Positions 23,212-32,047 of a DNA stretch of 37,382 nt are shown piece after piece. The stretch spans positions 1 to 37,382 of the forward strand of contig CAMCYZ010000012.1 of the NCBI GenBank assembly GCA_945885545.1, read 5' to 3'. This DNA comes from Spirosoma fluviale. Its GTDB lineage: Bacteria; Bacteroidota; Bacteroidia; Cytophagales; Spirosomataceae. The notes beneath the pieces are model-generated. The model was not told the origin of the DNA. It ran no database searches and saw only the letters and a program-made list of their open reading frames with translations. Made by a program: the position numbers and the translations under genes. Every line of letters starts with the position of its first letter. Position 1 is the first letter of the stretch.

Positions 23212-23219
23212 CAAATTTA
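23212..23219 (-). promoter_or_regulatory. -7 promoter element (TAAATTTG) of the DUF1080 gene
   Basis: The minus strand reads TAAATTTG, matching TAnnTTTG, 58 nt before the ATG, in the 218-bp gap that separates the glycosidase-like gene from the DUF1080 gene. No clear -33 element. Confidence 0.5.
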
Positions 23220-23371
23220 AAATTAAATATTTAATGTCATATATTTTTTAATTTTTTTCAAAAAATCAATCTTTAAAATAAAGGAATTTGGAAAAAGAAA
23301 CCATCCTTTACTCTCCTTCTCTTATGTATTTTTTCAAAAAAACTCTATATTTATTTTTTGGCTTAGAAAAC

Positions 23372-24478
23372 TTATCTCTTTGGCTTAATCAATTGTCCGC
23401 CAGTGATTTCCTTTGTTTTAATAAAAAATGCTTTCTTTCTTTCAGAATTAATTCCCCAATCAACGGGAACACTTTGAAATCCTTCTTTTTTATCAGTTTC
23501 GCCTGAAAATCTAAAATCGAAGTAGCCCCATGACACATAATTATTTATCGATACCAAAAAATTATTGGTTTCTTTTTCAAAATCATAGTGATCGTCTTCA
23601 TTATTTACAATGGGAATGTTTCTGCCAGCAAGATTAGCTTTGGTACTATCTATCAATAATTGGATTTGGTTAGGTTTTTTGGCACCGTTGCCATGAATTA
23701 AAGCAAAATCAACTTCTTTTAAAACCTTGCTTGTAGGCACTTTGATTCCGCTAAAACTTGTACTAACCAATAGCCTATGGCCATTTATCTTTTTACTTTT
23801 TACTTTTCGTATTAATTCGACAATTCTTTCTGGATAAATTATTGGATGATTGTAAGCACTTTTCAAATCACATTCATTAGCAATTTCAATCAATACATTT
23901 CTATACCCTTTATTTAAAATCCAATTGGTAATATTGTCTACTGCAGCAATCACCGAAGCTTCATCTTTCAAATTCTGATCTTGTCCAAAATAAAAAATAC
24001 CCAGAATTACCACCATTTGTAATTCGTCTGCCTTTTTAAGAATGCGTTCTAATCGAGCCATATAAGGCTCCATTAATGAACCATCAGTATTAAAACCTGG
24101 ATTTAAACATTTTTTGTTGCCATATCCGTAGGGACTTCCTCCTTGCATATTTAATGTAAAGGCATTGAGTCCATTTTCATACCAAAGGGGCATGTTTTGA
24201 ATAAATTCATTTGTATTTCGATTTGGGTCCCATTTTTGTGTATCAGGATAAGCGAATTCATTAGAACTTTCAGGATTCAAATCATCAAAAATCCCTTGAA
24301 CCATTCTGCTGTTGATTAGCAAACCTTCTATTTTTTTTCCGTTCCAATACCGATTAGGGTATGTTGGCTTGCCGTTAATGAAAAATTGATTTTCTTTAAT
24401 GCTCACTACAGTTTTTTGTGCCATTCCCATCTCTAGGAAAGAACATATTGTAGTAAAAACGACTATGAATTTTAACAT
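23372..24478 (-). CDS. Secreted glycosidase-like TIM-barrel protein (clan GH-A type)
   Basis: The 368-residue protein has a signal peptide ending near GMAQ (residue 21). LQMVVILGIFYFGQ, NVLIEIANECD (Asn201-Glu202, candidate acid/base) and IPIVNNEDDHYDF (Glu294, candidate nucleophile) are arranged about 90 residues apart, as expected for strands 4 and 7 of a clan GH-A barrel. I cannot name a GH family. It lies 2 nt downstream of a sulfatase gene and probably acts on the same glycan in the periplasm. Confidence 0.72.
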   Translation of the reverse strand: MLKFIVVFTTICSFLEMGMAQKTVVSIKENQFFINGKPTYPNRYWNGKKIEGLLINSRMVQGIFDDLNPESSNEFAYPDTQKWDPNRNTNEFIQNMPLWYENGLNAFTLNMQGGSPYGYGNKKCLNPGFNTDGSLMEPYMARLERILKKADELQMVVILGIFYFGQDQNLKDEASVIAAVDNITNWILNKGYRNVLIEIANECDLKSAYNHPIIYPERIVELIRKVKSKKINGHRLLVSTSFSGIKVPTSKVLKEVDFALIHGNGAKKPNQIQLLIDSTKANLAGRNIPIVNNEDDHYDFEKETNNFLVSINNYVSWGYFDFRFSGETDKKEGFQSVPVDWGINSERKKAFFIKTKEITGGQLIKPKR

Positions 24479-24480
24479 AA

Positions 24481-26196
24481 TTATAATTTGAATATCTGAA
24501 TATCTGAATACTCCCCAGTTCGGTTCAATTCATCCCAAATTCTTACTTTCCAAAAAATGGTTTGCCCTTTTTTTAATGTTATGTTTTCAGGCAGATTTAC
24601 ATTGGAAGATGCCGACTTAATTTGCAAAGAATTCCATATATCCCCAATGTTTTGATCTATTTTTGATTTGGAAGAAGAGGCCAGCAATTGATAAGAAGTT
24701 TGGGATCTTATTTTTGTCGAAATATCCCAGCTAAACTTCAATGATTTTTCAAATTTGGCATTCAAATCCGTACATTCCCCCAAAAACGGGTCTTGAAATT
24801 TATTTATTAAAACCGTTGTTTCCTTTTTTAATTGATTCAAAACCAATCGATATTTAGGATTTTTGGCTAAGTTATATAACTCCAATGGATCAGTTTTTAA
24901 ATTATACAATTCTTCCCAAGACATATCATTCACATATCTGAAATACTTCCAATCCTTAGTTCTGACGCCTTCACTTGGAGGAATACTTTCAAACTCCCAG
25001 AGGTGTTCAATTAAAACTGCGTCTCTGTTTAACTTAGGTGTTTGTTTGTTTAATAATGGAACCAAACTTTTCCCTTGATAAATTTTGGGTTGCTTTACAT
25101 TTGCCAATTGCAGAATTGTTGCCGGAATATCTACATTTAATGCCATTTCATTTAGGTCCTGATGAAAATTATTTCTAGGATCGTACACAATTAATGGAAC
25201 CCTAATAGACTTGTCATACATGAGCCATTTGTCGGCTAATTGCCTTTCTCCTAAAAAATAGCCGTTGTCCCCCATTAAGATAATTACTGTATTCTTATCT
25301 TGACCTTGTCTTTTTAATTCTGCTCGGATTTTGGCTATTTCAAAATCGATGCCGGCTATCATTCTATAATAACCTTTGACCATTTGCTGGTATTTGGCTG
25401 GTTCGTCAAATCGCCAAGTCCAACGAAGTCGACTAAAACCATTTTTTACTTCATTGGGTTGTACATTAAAAAACTTATCCTCGCCCAATAAAGGTGATTC
25501 AATTATCTGATTTTCAAGCAAATGAGCAGTTTGTTCATCATAAAAATACTGATCTGGGGCGTTGTCATGGGCATGAGGAGCTGAAAAACTAAGCGACAAG
25601 CAAAACGGTTTGTCTTTGGGGGCATTTTCTATAAACTCTATGGCTTTTTGGCCCGTATAGCGTGTCAAATGAACAGTATCAGTACCTATTGTTTTGAAAA
25701 AATAACCTCGCTTATCTGGATACTTTACATTCCTATCAAAGTTTTCATGGACGTCGAACAATTCGTCAAGCTTTTTGTAATTTACTCCAAATTTGCCATA
25801 AAAACCTGTAAAATAGCCCTCATTTTTTAAAATTTTAGGATAGGCATTTTCCATATATTCTTGCTTAATATCGCCAGTTTGAAAGGTATAACGGTGGCTT
25901 CTTTCATGCATTGAACTCAAAATACTTGCTCTACTAGCAGCACAAATTGGAGTTGTAACTAAGGCATTTTTAAAATAAGTACCTTCTTTAGCAAGCTTAT
26001 CCATTTCTGGTGTATAGGCATATTTATTTCCTGCATAGCCCAATGCTTCAGCACGATGATCATCTGTGAGAATAAAGATGATATTTGGCTTTAAAATATT
26101 TTCCGAATTTTTTTTTGCTTTAAAAGAAAAACCCAATGCTATTGAAGCAAAAATAAGCAAAGCATAAAGGCCTAAGTAAATTTTGGTTTTTATCAT
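24481..26196 (-). CDS. Sulfatase with a C-terminal rhamnosidase-type Fn3-like domain
   Basis: The 571-residue exported protein (hydrophobic N-terminus, residues 9-24) is a type I sulfatase. Cys85 in CAASR fits CxAxR for formylglycine formation, with metal ligands Asp45 and Asp46 and the late GDNGYFLGERQLADK. It would remove sulfate from a sugar. After about residue 490 it carries an extra domain (YQLLASSS, GDIWNSLQIKS, IFWKVRIWDELNRTGEYSD) that resembles the N-terminal Fn3-like domain of GH78 alpha-rhamnosidases. Its ATG follows directly on the TAG of the other sulfatase gene. No sulfatase-maturing enzyme is in this window. Confidence 0.9.
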   Translation of the reverse strand: MIKTKIYLGLYALLIFASIALGFSFKAKKNSENILKPNIIFILTDDHRAEALGYAGNKYAYTPEMDKLAKEGTYFKNALVTTPICAASRASILSSMHERSHRYTFQTGDIKQEYMENAYPKILKNEGYFTGFYGKFGVNYKKLDELFDVHENFDRNVKYPDKRGYFFKTIGTDTVHLTRYTGQKAIEFIENAPKDKPFCLSLSFSAPHAHDNAPDQYFYDEQTAHLLENQIIESPLLGEDKFFNVQPNEVKNGFSRLRWTWRFDEPAKYQQMVKGYYRMIAGIDFEIAKIRAELKRQGQDKNTVIILMGDNGYFLGERQLADKWLMYDKSIRVPLIVYDPRNNFHQDLNEMALNVDIPATILQLANVKQPKIYQGKSLVPLLNKQTPKLNRDAVLIEHLWEFESIPPSEGVRTKDWKYFRYVNDMSWEELYNLKTDPLELYNLAKNPKYRLVLNQLKKETTVLINKFQDPFLGECTDLNAKFEKSLKFSWDISTKIRSQTSYQLLASSSKSKIDQNIGDIWNSLQIKSASSNVNLPENITLKKGQTIFWKVRIWDELNRTGEYSDIQIFKL

Positions 26197-27654
26197 CTAT
26201 TCCACTATTGGTTTACCTTCATAATTAATTTTTAAATAAGGCACAGTTTCAGTGTCATCTACTACATAGTTCCACTTTTTTATATATTCTATACCAGGTT
26301 CAAACTTATCCTTCCTCTTTTGTAATTCTGATTTTAATCTTTCTTCCAAATCATTTTGAAGAATTGCGAATTCAGGCTTTCCAACAAGATTATTCATTTG
26401 AAATGGATCCTTTTCATTATCAAAAAGCAACCAAGGCCCATTTAAATCTCTGGTGTAAGTATATTTTCCTGTGTACACTCCACGGTATTCCTTGCCGCCT
26501 CTTTGTCTATCCCATTGGCCAAATGGCTGATAACAAGCAATTAAGGCTTGTGTGACTTTGTCTTTCCTTGTTCCTTTCAAAACGCCAGAAAAATCTAAGC
26601 CTTCTACAGAGTTAGGGATTTTGATTTTGGCAAGTCCTAATAGCGTAGGCATTATATCCGGTGAATTTAGTAATGTAGCGAGCGTTTTAGGTTTTTTCCC
26701 GAGCAATTTTGGATAATGAATTAGAAACGGAACTCGTATGCTTTCCTCATAAGGTTGCTGTTTGTTCCAAGCACCGTGGGCCCCTAAAAGATCTCCGTGG
26801 TCCGAAGAAAATACAATTATTGTGTTCTCATCGATTCCTAAATCTTTCAAAGTCTGCCACATTTTGCCGATACATTCGTCTATTGCAGTAATGTGCGAAT
26901 AATAGCCCAAAAGGTCTTTTTTTACTTTTTCAATTTTATCGGAGGGAACATTTGGATTAACTTCAAAATCCTTATTCTCATACAACTTCCGATATTTTTC
27001 AGGTGCTGACTGATAAGGATCGTGTGGGCTACCAATAGAAATAAACATCAAAAAAGGATTTTCTTGAGCGGCTTGATTTTTCAAATATGCACAAACATCC
27101 TCAGTTTGGGCAATTACATCATAGCCCTCCCAAGTCAATTTCCTCTTGGAATTTCCAACATAATAGTCAGAATTATTATAATTGTGAGTGCATTCTAATG
27201 CTTTCCAATATTGGAACCCTTGTTGGCGAGTGGGAGGAATAAAGCTATTTCTTCCATGCCCATCCAAATGCCATTTGCCAACATATCCCGTATTATAACC
27301 TGCTTTTGAAAATACTTTTGACATAGTTGTGGCATTTGTATCTAACAAAACATCATTCATAAACATGCCGTTGGATAGCGGATATTGGCCCGTCATAAGT
27401 GAGGCCCGATGAGGGGTGCAAACTGCTGTTCCTGAAATAGCATTTTTTAGATTTATACTTTCCGATGCCAATTTATCCAGATTGGGCGTAATGGCATTTT
27501 TGTCGCCTGCGTACCCTAATGCTTGAGCTCGCCATTGATCAACCAAAATGTAGAGTATATTGGGCTTTTTGGTTTCCTGACCAAAAACCATTGTAGTGTT
27601 TATTCCAAAAAAAATAAATAGGATCAAAAAAAATAATTTGTTCTTATCCTTCAT
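26197..27654 (-). CDS. Sulfatase
   Basis: The 485-residue protein has a signal peptide (cleavage near VFGQ, residue 26) and the type I sulfatase core: YILVDQWRAQ (metal ligand Asp39, with Gln40 where many have Asp), Cys79 in CTPHR for formylglycine, GKWHLDGHG and VFSSDHGDLLGAHGAW. It differs from its neighbour in the CxPxR motif, in the DQ pair and in lacking the extra domain, so it likely removes a different sulfate. Stop and next start are contiguous (TAGATG), so the two are co-translated. Confidence 0.94.
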   Translation of the reverse strand: MKDKNKLFFLILFIFFGINTTMVFGQETKKPNILYILVDQWRAQALGYAGDKNAITPNLDKLASESINLKNAISGTAVCTPHRASLMTGQYPLSNGMFMNDVLLDTNATTMSKVFSKAGYNTGYVGKWHLDGHGRNSFIPPTRQQGFQYWKALECTHNYNNSDYYVGNSKRKLTWEGYDVIAQTEDVCAYLKNQAAQENPFLMFISIGSPHDPYQSAPEKYRKLYENKDFEVNPNVPSDKIEKVKKDLLGYYSHITAIDECIGKMWQTLKDLGIDENTIIVFSSDHGDLLGAHGAWNKQQPYEESIRVPFLIHYPKLLGKKPKTLATLLNSPDIMPTLLGLAKIKIPNSVEGLDFSGVLKGTRKDKVTQALIACYQPFGQWDRQRGGKEYRGVYTGKYTYTRDLNGPWLLFDNEKDPFQMNNLVGKPEFAILQNDLEERLKSELQKRKDKFEPGIEYIKKWNYVVDDTETVPYLKINYEGKPIVE

Positions 27655-27668
27655 TTTTTTTAAAGATT

Positions 27669-27703
27669 AAAAACGGCTATATCTATGAAAATTAGATATA
27701 GCC
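27669..27703 (-). terminator. Intrinsic terminator after the cytochrome gene
   Basis: GGCTATATCT and its exact complement form a 10-bp stem with a 9-nt loop; on the minus strand GTTTTT follows. It ends the cytochrome gene before the sulfatase genes. Confidence 0.75.
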
Positions 27704-27724
27704 TGATTTTATTATAAATGATAT

Positions 27725-30415
27725 TTATTTCTGTACCTGAGTTTTGAACATCGGGTTTTTAGGATTTCCTGCCGAAATCAAATAGGCCATCAAGTCCTTA
27801 AATTCTTCTTCATTCAGACTGTTGATGAGCCCTTGAAACATCATAGATACGTTCGAGGTTTTGGTTGAGCTTACGTTCTTTTTCAATACTTTCTCCAACG
27901 ATTCTGGAGCATAAGGATTTTGAGACACGTAATACGCCAACTTATCTTCATTTACTAAACGGCCCACTATCGAAGTACCATTTTTTAATGAAAATTGAGT
28001 AGCCGCATATTGATCTGAAATGGTTTTGTCAGGATCCACAATGGCTTCCAAAAGATCTTTTGGTGAAAAACGAGTACCTATCTGAGTCAAATCAGGGCCG
28101 GCAGCTCCTCCTTGACCTAGCATGGTGTGACAACCCTTACATGTTGTTGCCGAAAACATAGCCTTGCCTTGCTCAAAATCTCGGTCAGTTAAACCTTTGT
28201 CTAAAACTGGCGAGCCAGACTCTAGAGTCCATCTTCTTCCGGGCCCTTTTGGATATGCAGAAGAAACCAAATTATTACCATTAGAACTTAAAAGCTCGGC
28301 ACCGGAAAGTTTGTCAAAATATGACCTTTTGTCCTCAGGAACATTTTTTAAGGCCAATTTTCTAGATCTATCAATAAATCCAACGTAACTATTACCTCCT
28401 TTAAATTTGAAGGCGTTATTAAACCACTTGAAATAAGTTTCTCTTTCGGCGTTGGTCCAACCTTTTTTAGCCATTGTCAAAACATTGGCATAATAGGTGT
28501 GTTGCATAGGAGGCAAATTAGCCAATGTGTTGGCTATATCCCCACCGTACTGTGTACTTCTTGCAATCAAATCGTTTGAATTCGTTGCTGTTTTGAGCAT
28601 ATTATCGTTTGCACCTGGCTCGTCTTTTAGTTTCATCAATGCCAAGGTCTTTTGAATAGCTCCTGGGGCATCAAGATATAATAGATTTTTGCTCAACATT
28701 TTATTTAACTCTGCGGTATTTGCCGGATAATTGGGATTCATGAAGGCAATAATTTTTGCTTTATTTGCCTCTGTAGGCATTCCCATTCTCAAAAATGACA
28801 ATTCAAAAGCTCTCAACACATCAATCTTTTGAGATTCGGTTAAAGTTTTGAAATTGATTTTCAACAAAGCATTTATAATTTCATTTTGCTTCTCGCCTTT
28901 GCCCATTCTTATCAATGAAATCAAGGACTGAGTTGAGGCAACGGGGTCTTTTTCTGTCAAAGCCAAGTCTTGCCATTGAGACACGGGTTGGTGTTCCAGA
29001 GCCAATCTTGCCGCGTAACGAATAAACCTATCCGTGCTTTTTAGATGTGGCCATGCTGTTTTAACAGCCTCAGGATTTGGACCACCCGAGTGGAATTTTT
29101 CCAAACTGCGACGTAGAGTATTGGCTTCGTTTATGGGTGTAACGGTCAGGGGTGTTGTAGACTCACTTCCAACATAAGTTACTCTGTATAAGTCAGATTC
29201 CAATCTGCGGCCACCCGTCAAAAAATAAATGGAGCCATCTGGACCAACTACGCCATCGGTAAGAGGCAATGGCAAACCTGAGAGAAACTCAGTACGCTCA
29301 GAAGTATAGGTAGAACCCGAAGGTTTCAAGTGAATGGCGTGCATAATACCAAAGCTCCAGTCAAATGCCAGAAGCGTCCTTTGATATTTGGCAGGAACTT
29401 TTGCATTTTTAAGGTGAATTAAATTCGTTGGAGAGCCCTGTCCAATATTTATTACTGGCGGAAGGTTATCTGGGTAGGTCTGTGACCATTTGCTATTACC
29501 CGTTCTCCAACCAAATTCAGCACCAGATGTAGAATGAGAAACTCTTGTAGGTCTATACCATGGGGTACCAAAATCCCATTCCATGTCGGCATCATACACA
29601 AACAAATCGCCCACTTCGTTGAAATCAAAATCGTATGCATTTCTGTAGCCTGCATTTAGCAATTCCCAATGCTTACCTTCAGGGTCAAGCTGAGCAACCC
29701 AGCCACCAGGTGCCATACGGTCATTTGCATGTCCGCGTGGGTCTTTTATCAATGGAAAAAGCTGATCTTCCTGCCAATTGTTAGGCAAACGATAATGATT
29801 CATAGGCGGTACATCGGTATGGTTTCCAGAAATTACCACTAATGATTTTCCATCGGGAGAAAGTTTAATACTATGCGGGCCATGCTCTCCATCGCCATCC
29901 ATAGGTTTCATGAAAGTCACTTTCTCAAATTGGTCATCGCCATCCATATCTTGCAGGCGATATAGGCCACTTTGTCTTGTGAAGGTTTTATTATTTTTGC
30001 TGTTATTTACCATCACATAAAGACTGTTGAAAGCATATAATAGCCCCTGAGAATAGCCCATGCCCATGGTGTCTGCACCTATACCTGTGCCAATTTTAAG
30101 TTTCTCCACCTCTGGAGTTAAAGATGAGGAACCTATTGCAGGAATTTTTAACCTGAATAACTTTCCATACTGATCAGAGGTTATCAAGCGGCCTTTATCA
30201 TCAAAAGCCATAGCTACCCATGAGCCTTGGTTGTTGGCCGAAGGGCTGTAGATATGTTCGGCAGCGAAACCTTCTGATAATCTCAGTTTCTTGATTTTTG
30301 AATTATCTTCAATGGCGTGTTTGGAGAAGGGATTCTTGGTAATAGTAAATGAAGCCGCTCCTAAAACGGCAACAATAGCCAAGAAGAAAATTAATTTTTT
30401 AAGATTGAATAACAT
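27725..30415 (-). CDS. Propeller/HEAT/cytochrome c protein (membrane-bound sugar-dehydrogenase-like)
   Basis: The 896-residue protein begins with a membrane anchor or signal (residues 8-25). An N-terminal beta-propeller (about 40-430) resembles soluble-glucose/sorbosone dehydrogenases: LITSDQYGKLFRL, DGEHGPHSIKLSPDGKSL and VGPDGSIYFLTGGRR. A helical HEAT-like middle (about 450-680) follows, then a C-terminal cytochrome c with CKGCH near residues 758-762 and GPDLTQIGTRFSP, as in the 'putative heme-binding' proteins of Planctomycetes and Bacteroidota. It may oxidise a sugar in the periplasm using PQQ or pass electrons from such an oxidation; no cofactor site can be proved. It lies between terminators, downstream of susCD. 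Confidence 0.85.
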   Translation of the reverse strand: MLFNLKKLIFFLAIVAVLGAASFTITKNPFSKHAIEDNSKIKKLRLSEGFAAEHIYSPSANNQGSWVAMAFDDKGRLITSDQYGKLFRLKIPAIGSSSLTPEVEKLKIGTGIGADTMGMGYSQGLLYAFNSLYVMVNNSKNNKTFTRQSGLYRLQDMDGDDQFEKVTFMKPMDGDGEHGPHSIKLSPDGKSLVVISGNHTDVPPMNHYRLPNNWQEDQLFPLIKDPRGHANDRMAPGGWVAQLDPEGKHWELLNAGYRNAYDFDFNEVGDLFVYDADMEWDFGTPWYRPTRVSHSTSGAEFGWRTGNSKWSQTYPDNLPPVINIGQGSPTNLIHLKNAKVPAKYQRTLLAFDWSFGIMHAIHLKPSGSTYTSERTEFLSGLPLPLTDGVVGPDGSIYFLTGGRRLESDLYRVTYVGSESTTPLTVTPINEANTLRRSLEKFHSGGPNPEAVKTAWPHLKSTDRFIRYAARLALEHQPVSQWQDLALTEKDPVASTQSLISLIRMGKGEKQNEIINALLKINFKTLTESQKIDVLRAFELSFLRMGMPTEANKAKIIAFMNPNYPANTAELNKMLSKNLLYLDAPGAIQKTLALMKLKDEPGANDNMLKTATNSNDLIARSTQYGGDIANTLANLPPMQHTYYANVLTMAKKGWTNAERETYFKWFNNAFKFKGGNSYVGFIDRSRKLALKNVPEDKRSYFDKLSGAELLSSNGNNLVSSAYPKGPGRRWTLESGSPVLDKGLTDRDFEQGKAMFSATTCKGCHTMLGQGGAAGPDLTQIGTRFSPKDLLEAIVDPDKTISDQYAATQFSLKNGTSIVGRLVNEDKLAYYVSQNPYAPESLEKVLKKNVSSTKTSNVSMMFQGLINSLNEEEFKDLMAYLISAGNPKNPMFKTQVQK

Positions 30416-30450
30416 GATGTTTTTTATTTAAGCTCTTAAATTAGGCATTA

Positions 30451-30496
30451 AAAAACATGCTACACAAGAAATTTGAAATTTTTTCTTGTGTAGCAT
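30451..30496 (-). terminator. Intrinsic terminator after susD
   Basis: ATGCTACACAAGAAA and its exact reverse complement form a 15-bp stem with a 10-nt loop; on the minus strand GTTTTTT follows. It separates susCD from the downstream cytochrome gene, so any read-through would make the degradative genes less abundant than susCD. Confidence 0.85.
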
Positions 30497-30515
30497 TAAA
30501 TTTTATTAAAATGAA

Positions 30516-32024
30516 TTAAAAATGCGGTGTTAGGGATGACTCTACGTCTGGCAAAGCGTAGAGCAACTGGATATTTGTAAATGCATTGCTCCGGGTAGTG
30601 GCACCTTCAGGATAATAATAATCCAAAGGATTAGCTTTAACTCTATTTCCATAAGCAGTGATAGTCTCAATAGCCTTGCCCGTTCTAACCAAATCTAACC
30701 AGCGTTTGTTTTCAAAGGCTAATTCTGATCTGCGGTCTTGGTAAATTTGGTCTCTTAAGGCAGTTTGAGATGTGGCCGTAGTATTAGCCAAACCAGCTCT
30801 GGTTCTTACTAAATTCAAATTCGCTGCAGCATCTGCAAGTTTATTTTGCTCCATTTGAGCCTCCGCTAAAAATAAAAGTACCTCGGAGTAGCGATAAACT
30901 GGCCAGTTCATACCATGATTATTATGTAAAGAATGAGGTCTTACAAACTTTTTAATATATGGATAAACCTTGTTACTTCTTAAACTTCCGCTAAGTGTTA
31001 CATAACCAACAGAAGCGTCTTTGCGTAAATCACCAGTTTCATAGGCTGCAATTACATCTGGTGTAGGTGTATTGTTTCCTTCACCAGTTAAGGGCTGAGG
31101 GTTAGATGTACCAGCAAGAGGTGTTAATTCTGCCGGACTCATAGGTCGAGAAAGGAAACTATACATAAAATTACCTTGTAAACCATTGGCACCCTCTTGG
31201 TATTGTACCTCAAAAACAGATTCTTTATTGTTTTTATTACCTGAAGTAGTCGTGAAGGCGTCAACATAGCTTGGCATTAAAGAGTAATGCCCACTGGCTA
31301 CTATCTCTTTCAACAATGCCTCTGCTTGTGCCCATTTTTTCTGCACCATATAAACATTAGCCAGAAGCATTTGAGCAGCCCCTTTAGTTGCTCTACCTGG
31401 TTCTTGAGTAGTTTTGGGAAGAAGGCCTGCTATGGCCTCAGTAGCATCTTTTATAATCTGGGCATATAATTGATCACTGGTTGAAAGTGGTTTTGTAGAG
31501 CCCTCTCTATCTTTTACTGGTTCTGTATGCATAGGGACTTTTCCAAACAACTGAACCAATTGAAAATAAGCAAATGCCCTTAAATACTGTGCTTGACCTT
31601 TGATGTTGTTTTTTCGAACTGCATCAAATTGAACTCCATCTATCAATGCAAGAACCTGATTCGCTCTCGCAATTATTTGATAATCTAGTCTATACTGGTT
31701 TAATACGTGAACATTTGCTGTTAGACCTTTAGCTTCTGGCACTGAAAAGTCTGCAATGTCTTCTTGCTGCTCAGTAGCACCAAAAAGGATATTTCGAGAA
31801 TAGTAGGTATTGTCAGAATGCATTTCACACAAAAGCCAATTCCTGTCGTTGTAAATACTCCTTAATGGAACATAAGCACCATTTACAGCCTGCTGAAAGT
31901 CAGCTTCTTTGTTAAAAAATATAGCTGAACTTAGGCTTGTTTCAGGAATTACAGAGAGAAAGTCTTCTTTACAACTTACTAAACCTGTGAATACCAATAA
32001 AACGGTTAATATTATTTTTTTCAT
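30516..32024 (-). CDS. SusD/RagB-family nutrient-binding lipoprotein
   Basis: The 502-residue lipoprotein (LVFTGLVSC, Cys18) has the SusD pattern: SAIFFNKEADFQQAVNGAY near the N-terminus, the TPR-like GQAQYLRAFAYFQLVQLFGKVPM and the C-terminal RYSEVLLFLAEAQ and DRRSELAFENKRWLDLVRTG. It sits on the cell surface and caps the SusC transporter, binding glycan. It starts 23 bp after the susC stop. Confidence 0.96.
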   Translation of the reverse strand: MKKIILTVLLVFTGLVSCKEDFLSVIPETSLSSAIFFNKEADFQQAVNGAYVPLRSIYNDRNWLLCEMHSDNTYYSRNILFGATEQQEDIADFSVPEAKGLTANVHVLNQYRLDYQIIARANQVLALIDGVQFDAVRKNNIKGQAQYLRAFAYFQLVQLFGKVPMHTEPVKDREGSTKPLSTSDQLYAQIIKDATEAIAGLLPKTTQEPGRATKGAAQMLLANVYMVQKKWAQAEALLKEIVASGHYSLMPSYVDAFTTTSGNKNNKESVFEVQYQEGANGLQGNFMYSFLSRPMSPAELTPLAGTSNPQPLTGEGNNTPTPDVIAAYETGDLRKDASVGYVTLSGSLRSNKVYPYIKKFVRPHSLHNNHGMNWPVYRYSEVLLFLAEAQMEQNKLADAAANLNLVRTRAGLANTTATSQTALRDQIYQDRRSELAFENKRWLDLVRTGKAIETITAYGNRVKANPLDYYYPEGATTRSNAFTNIQLLYALPDVESSLTPHF

Positions 32025-32047
32025 TACTATTTCTTTTTTAGGATTAC

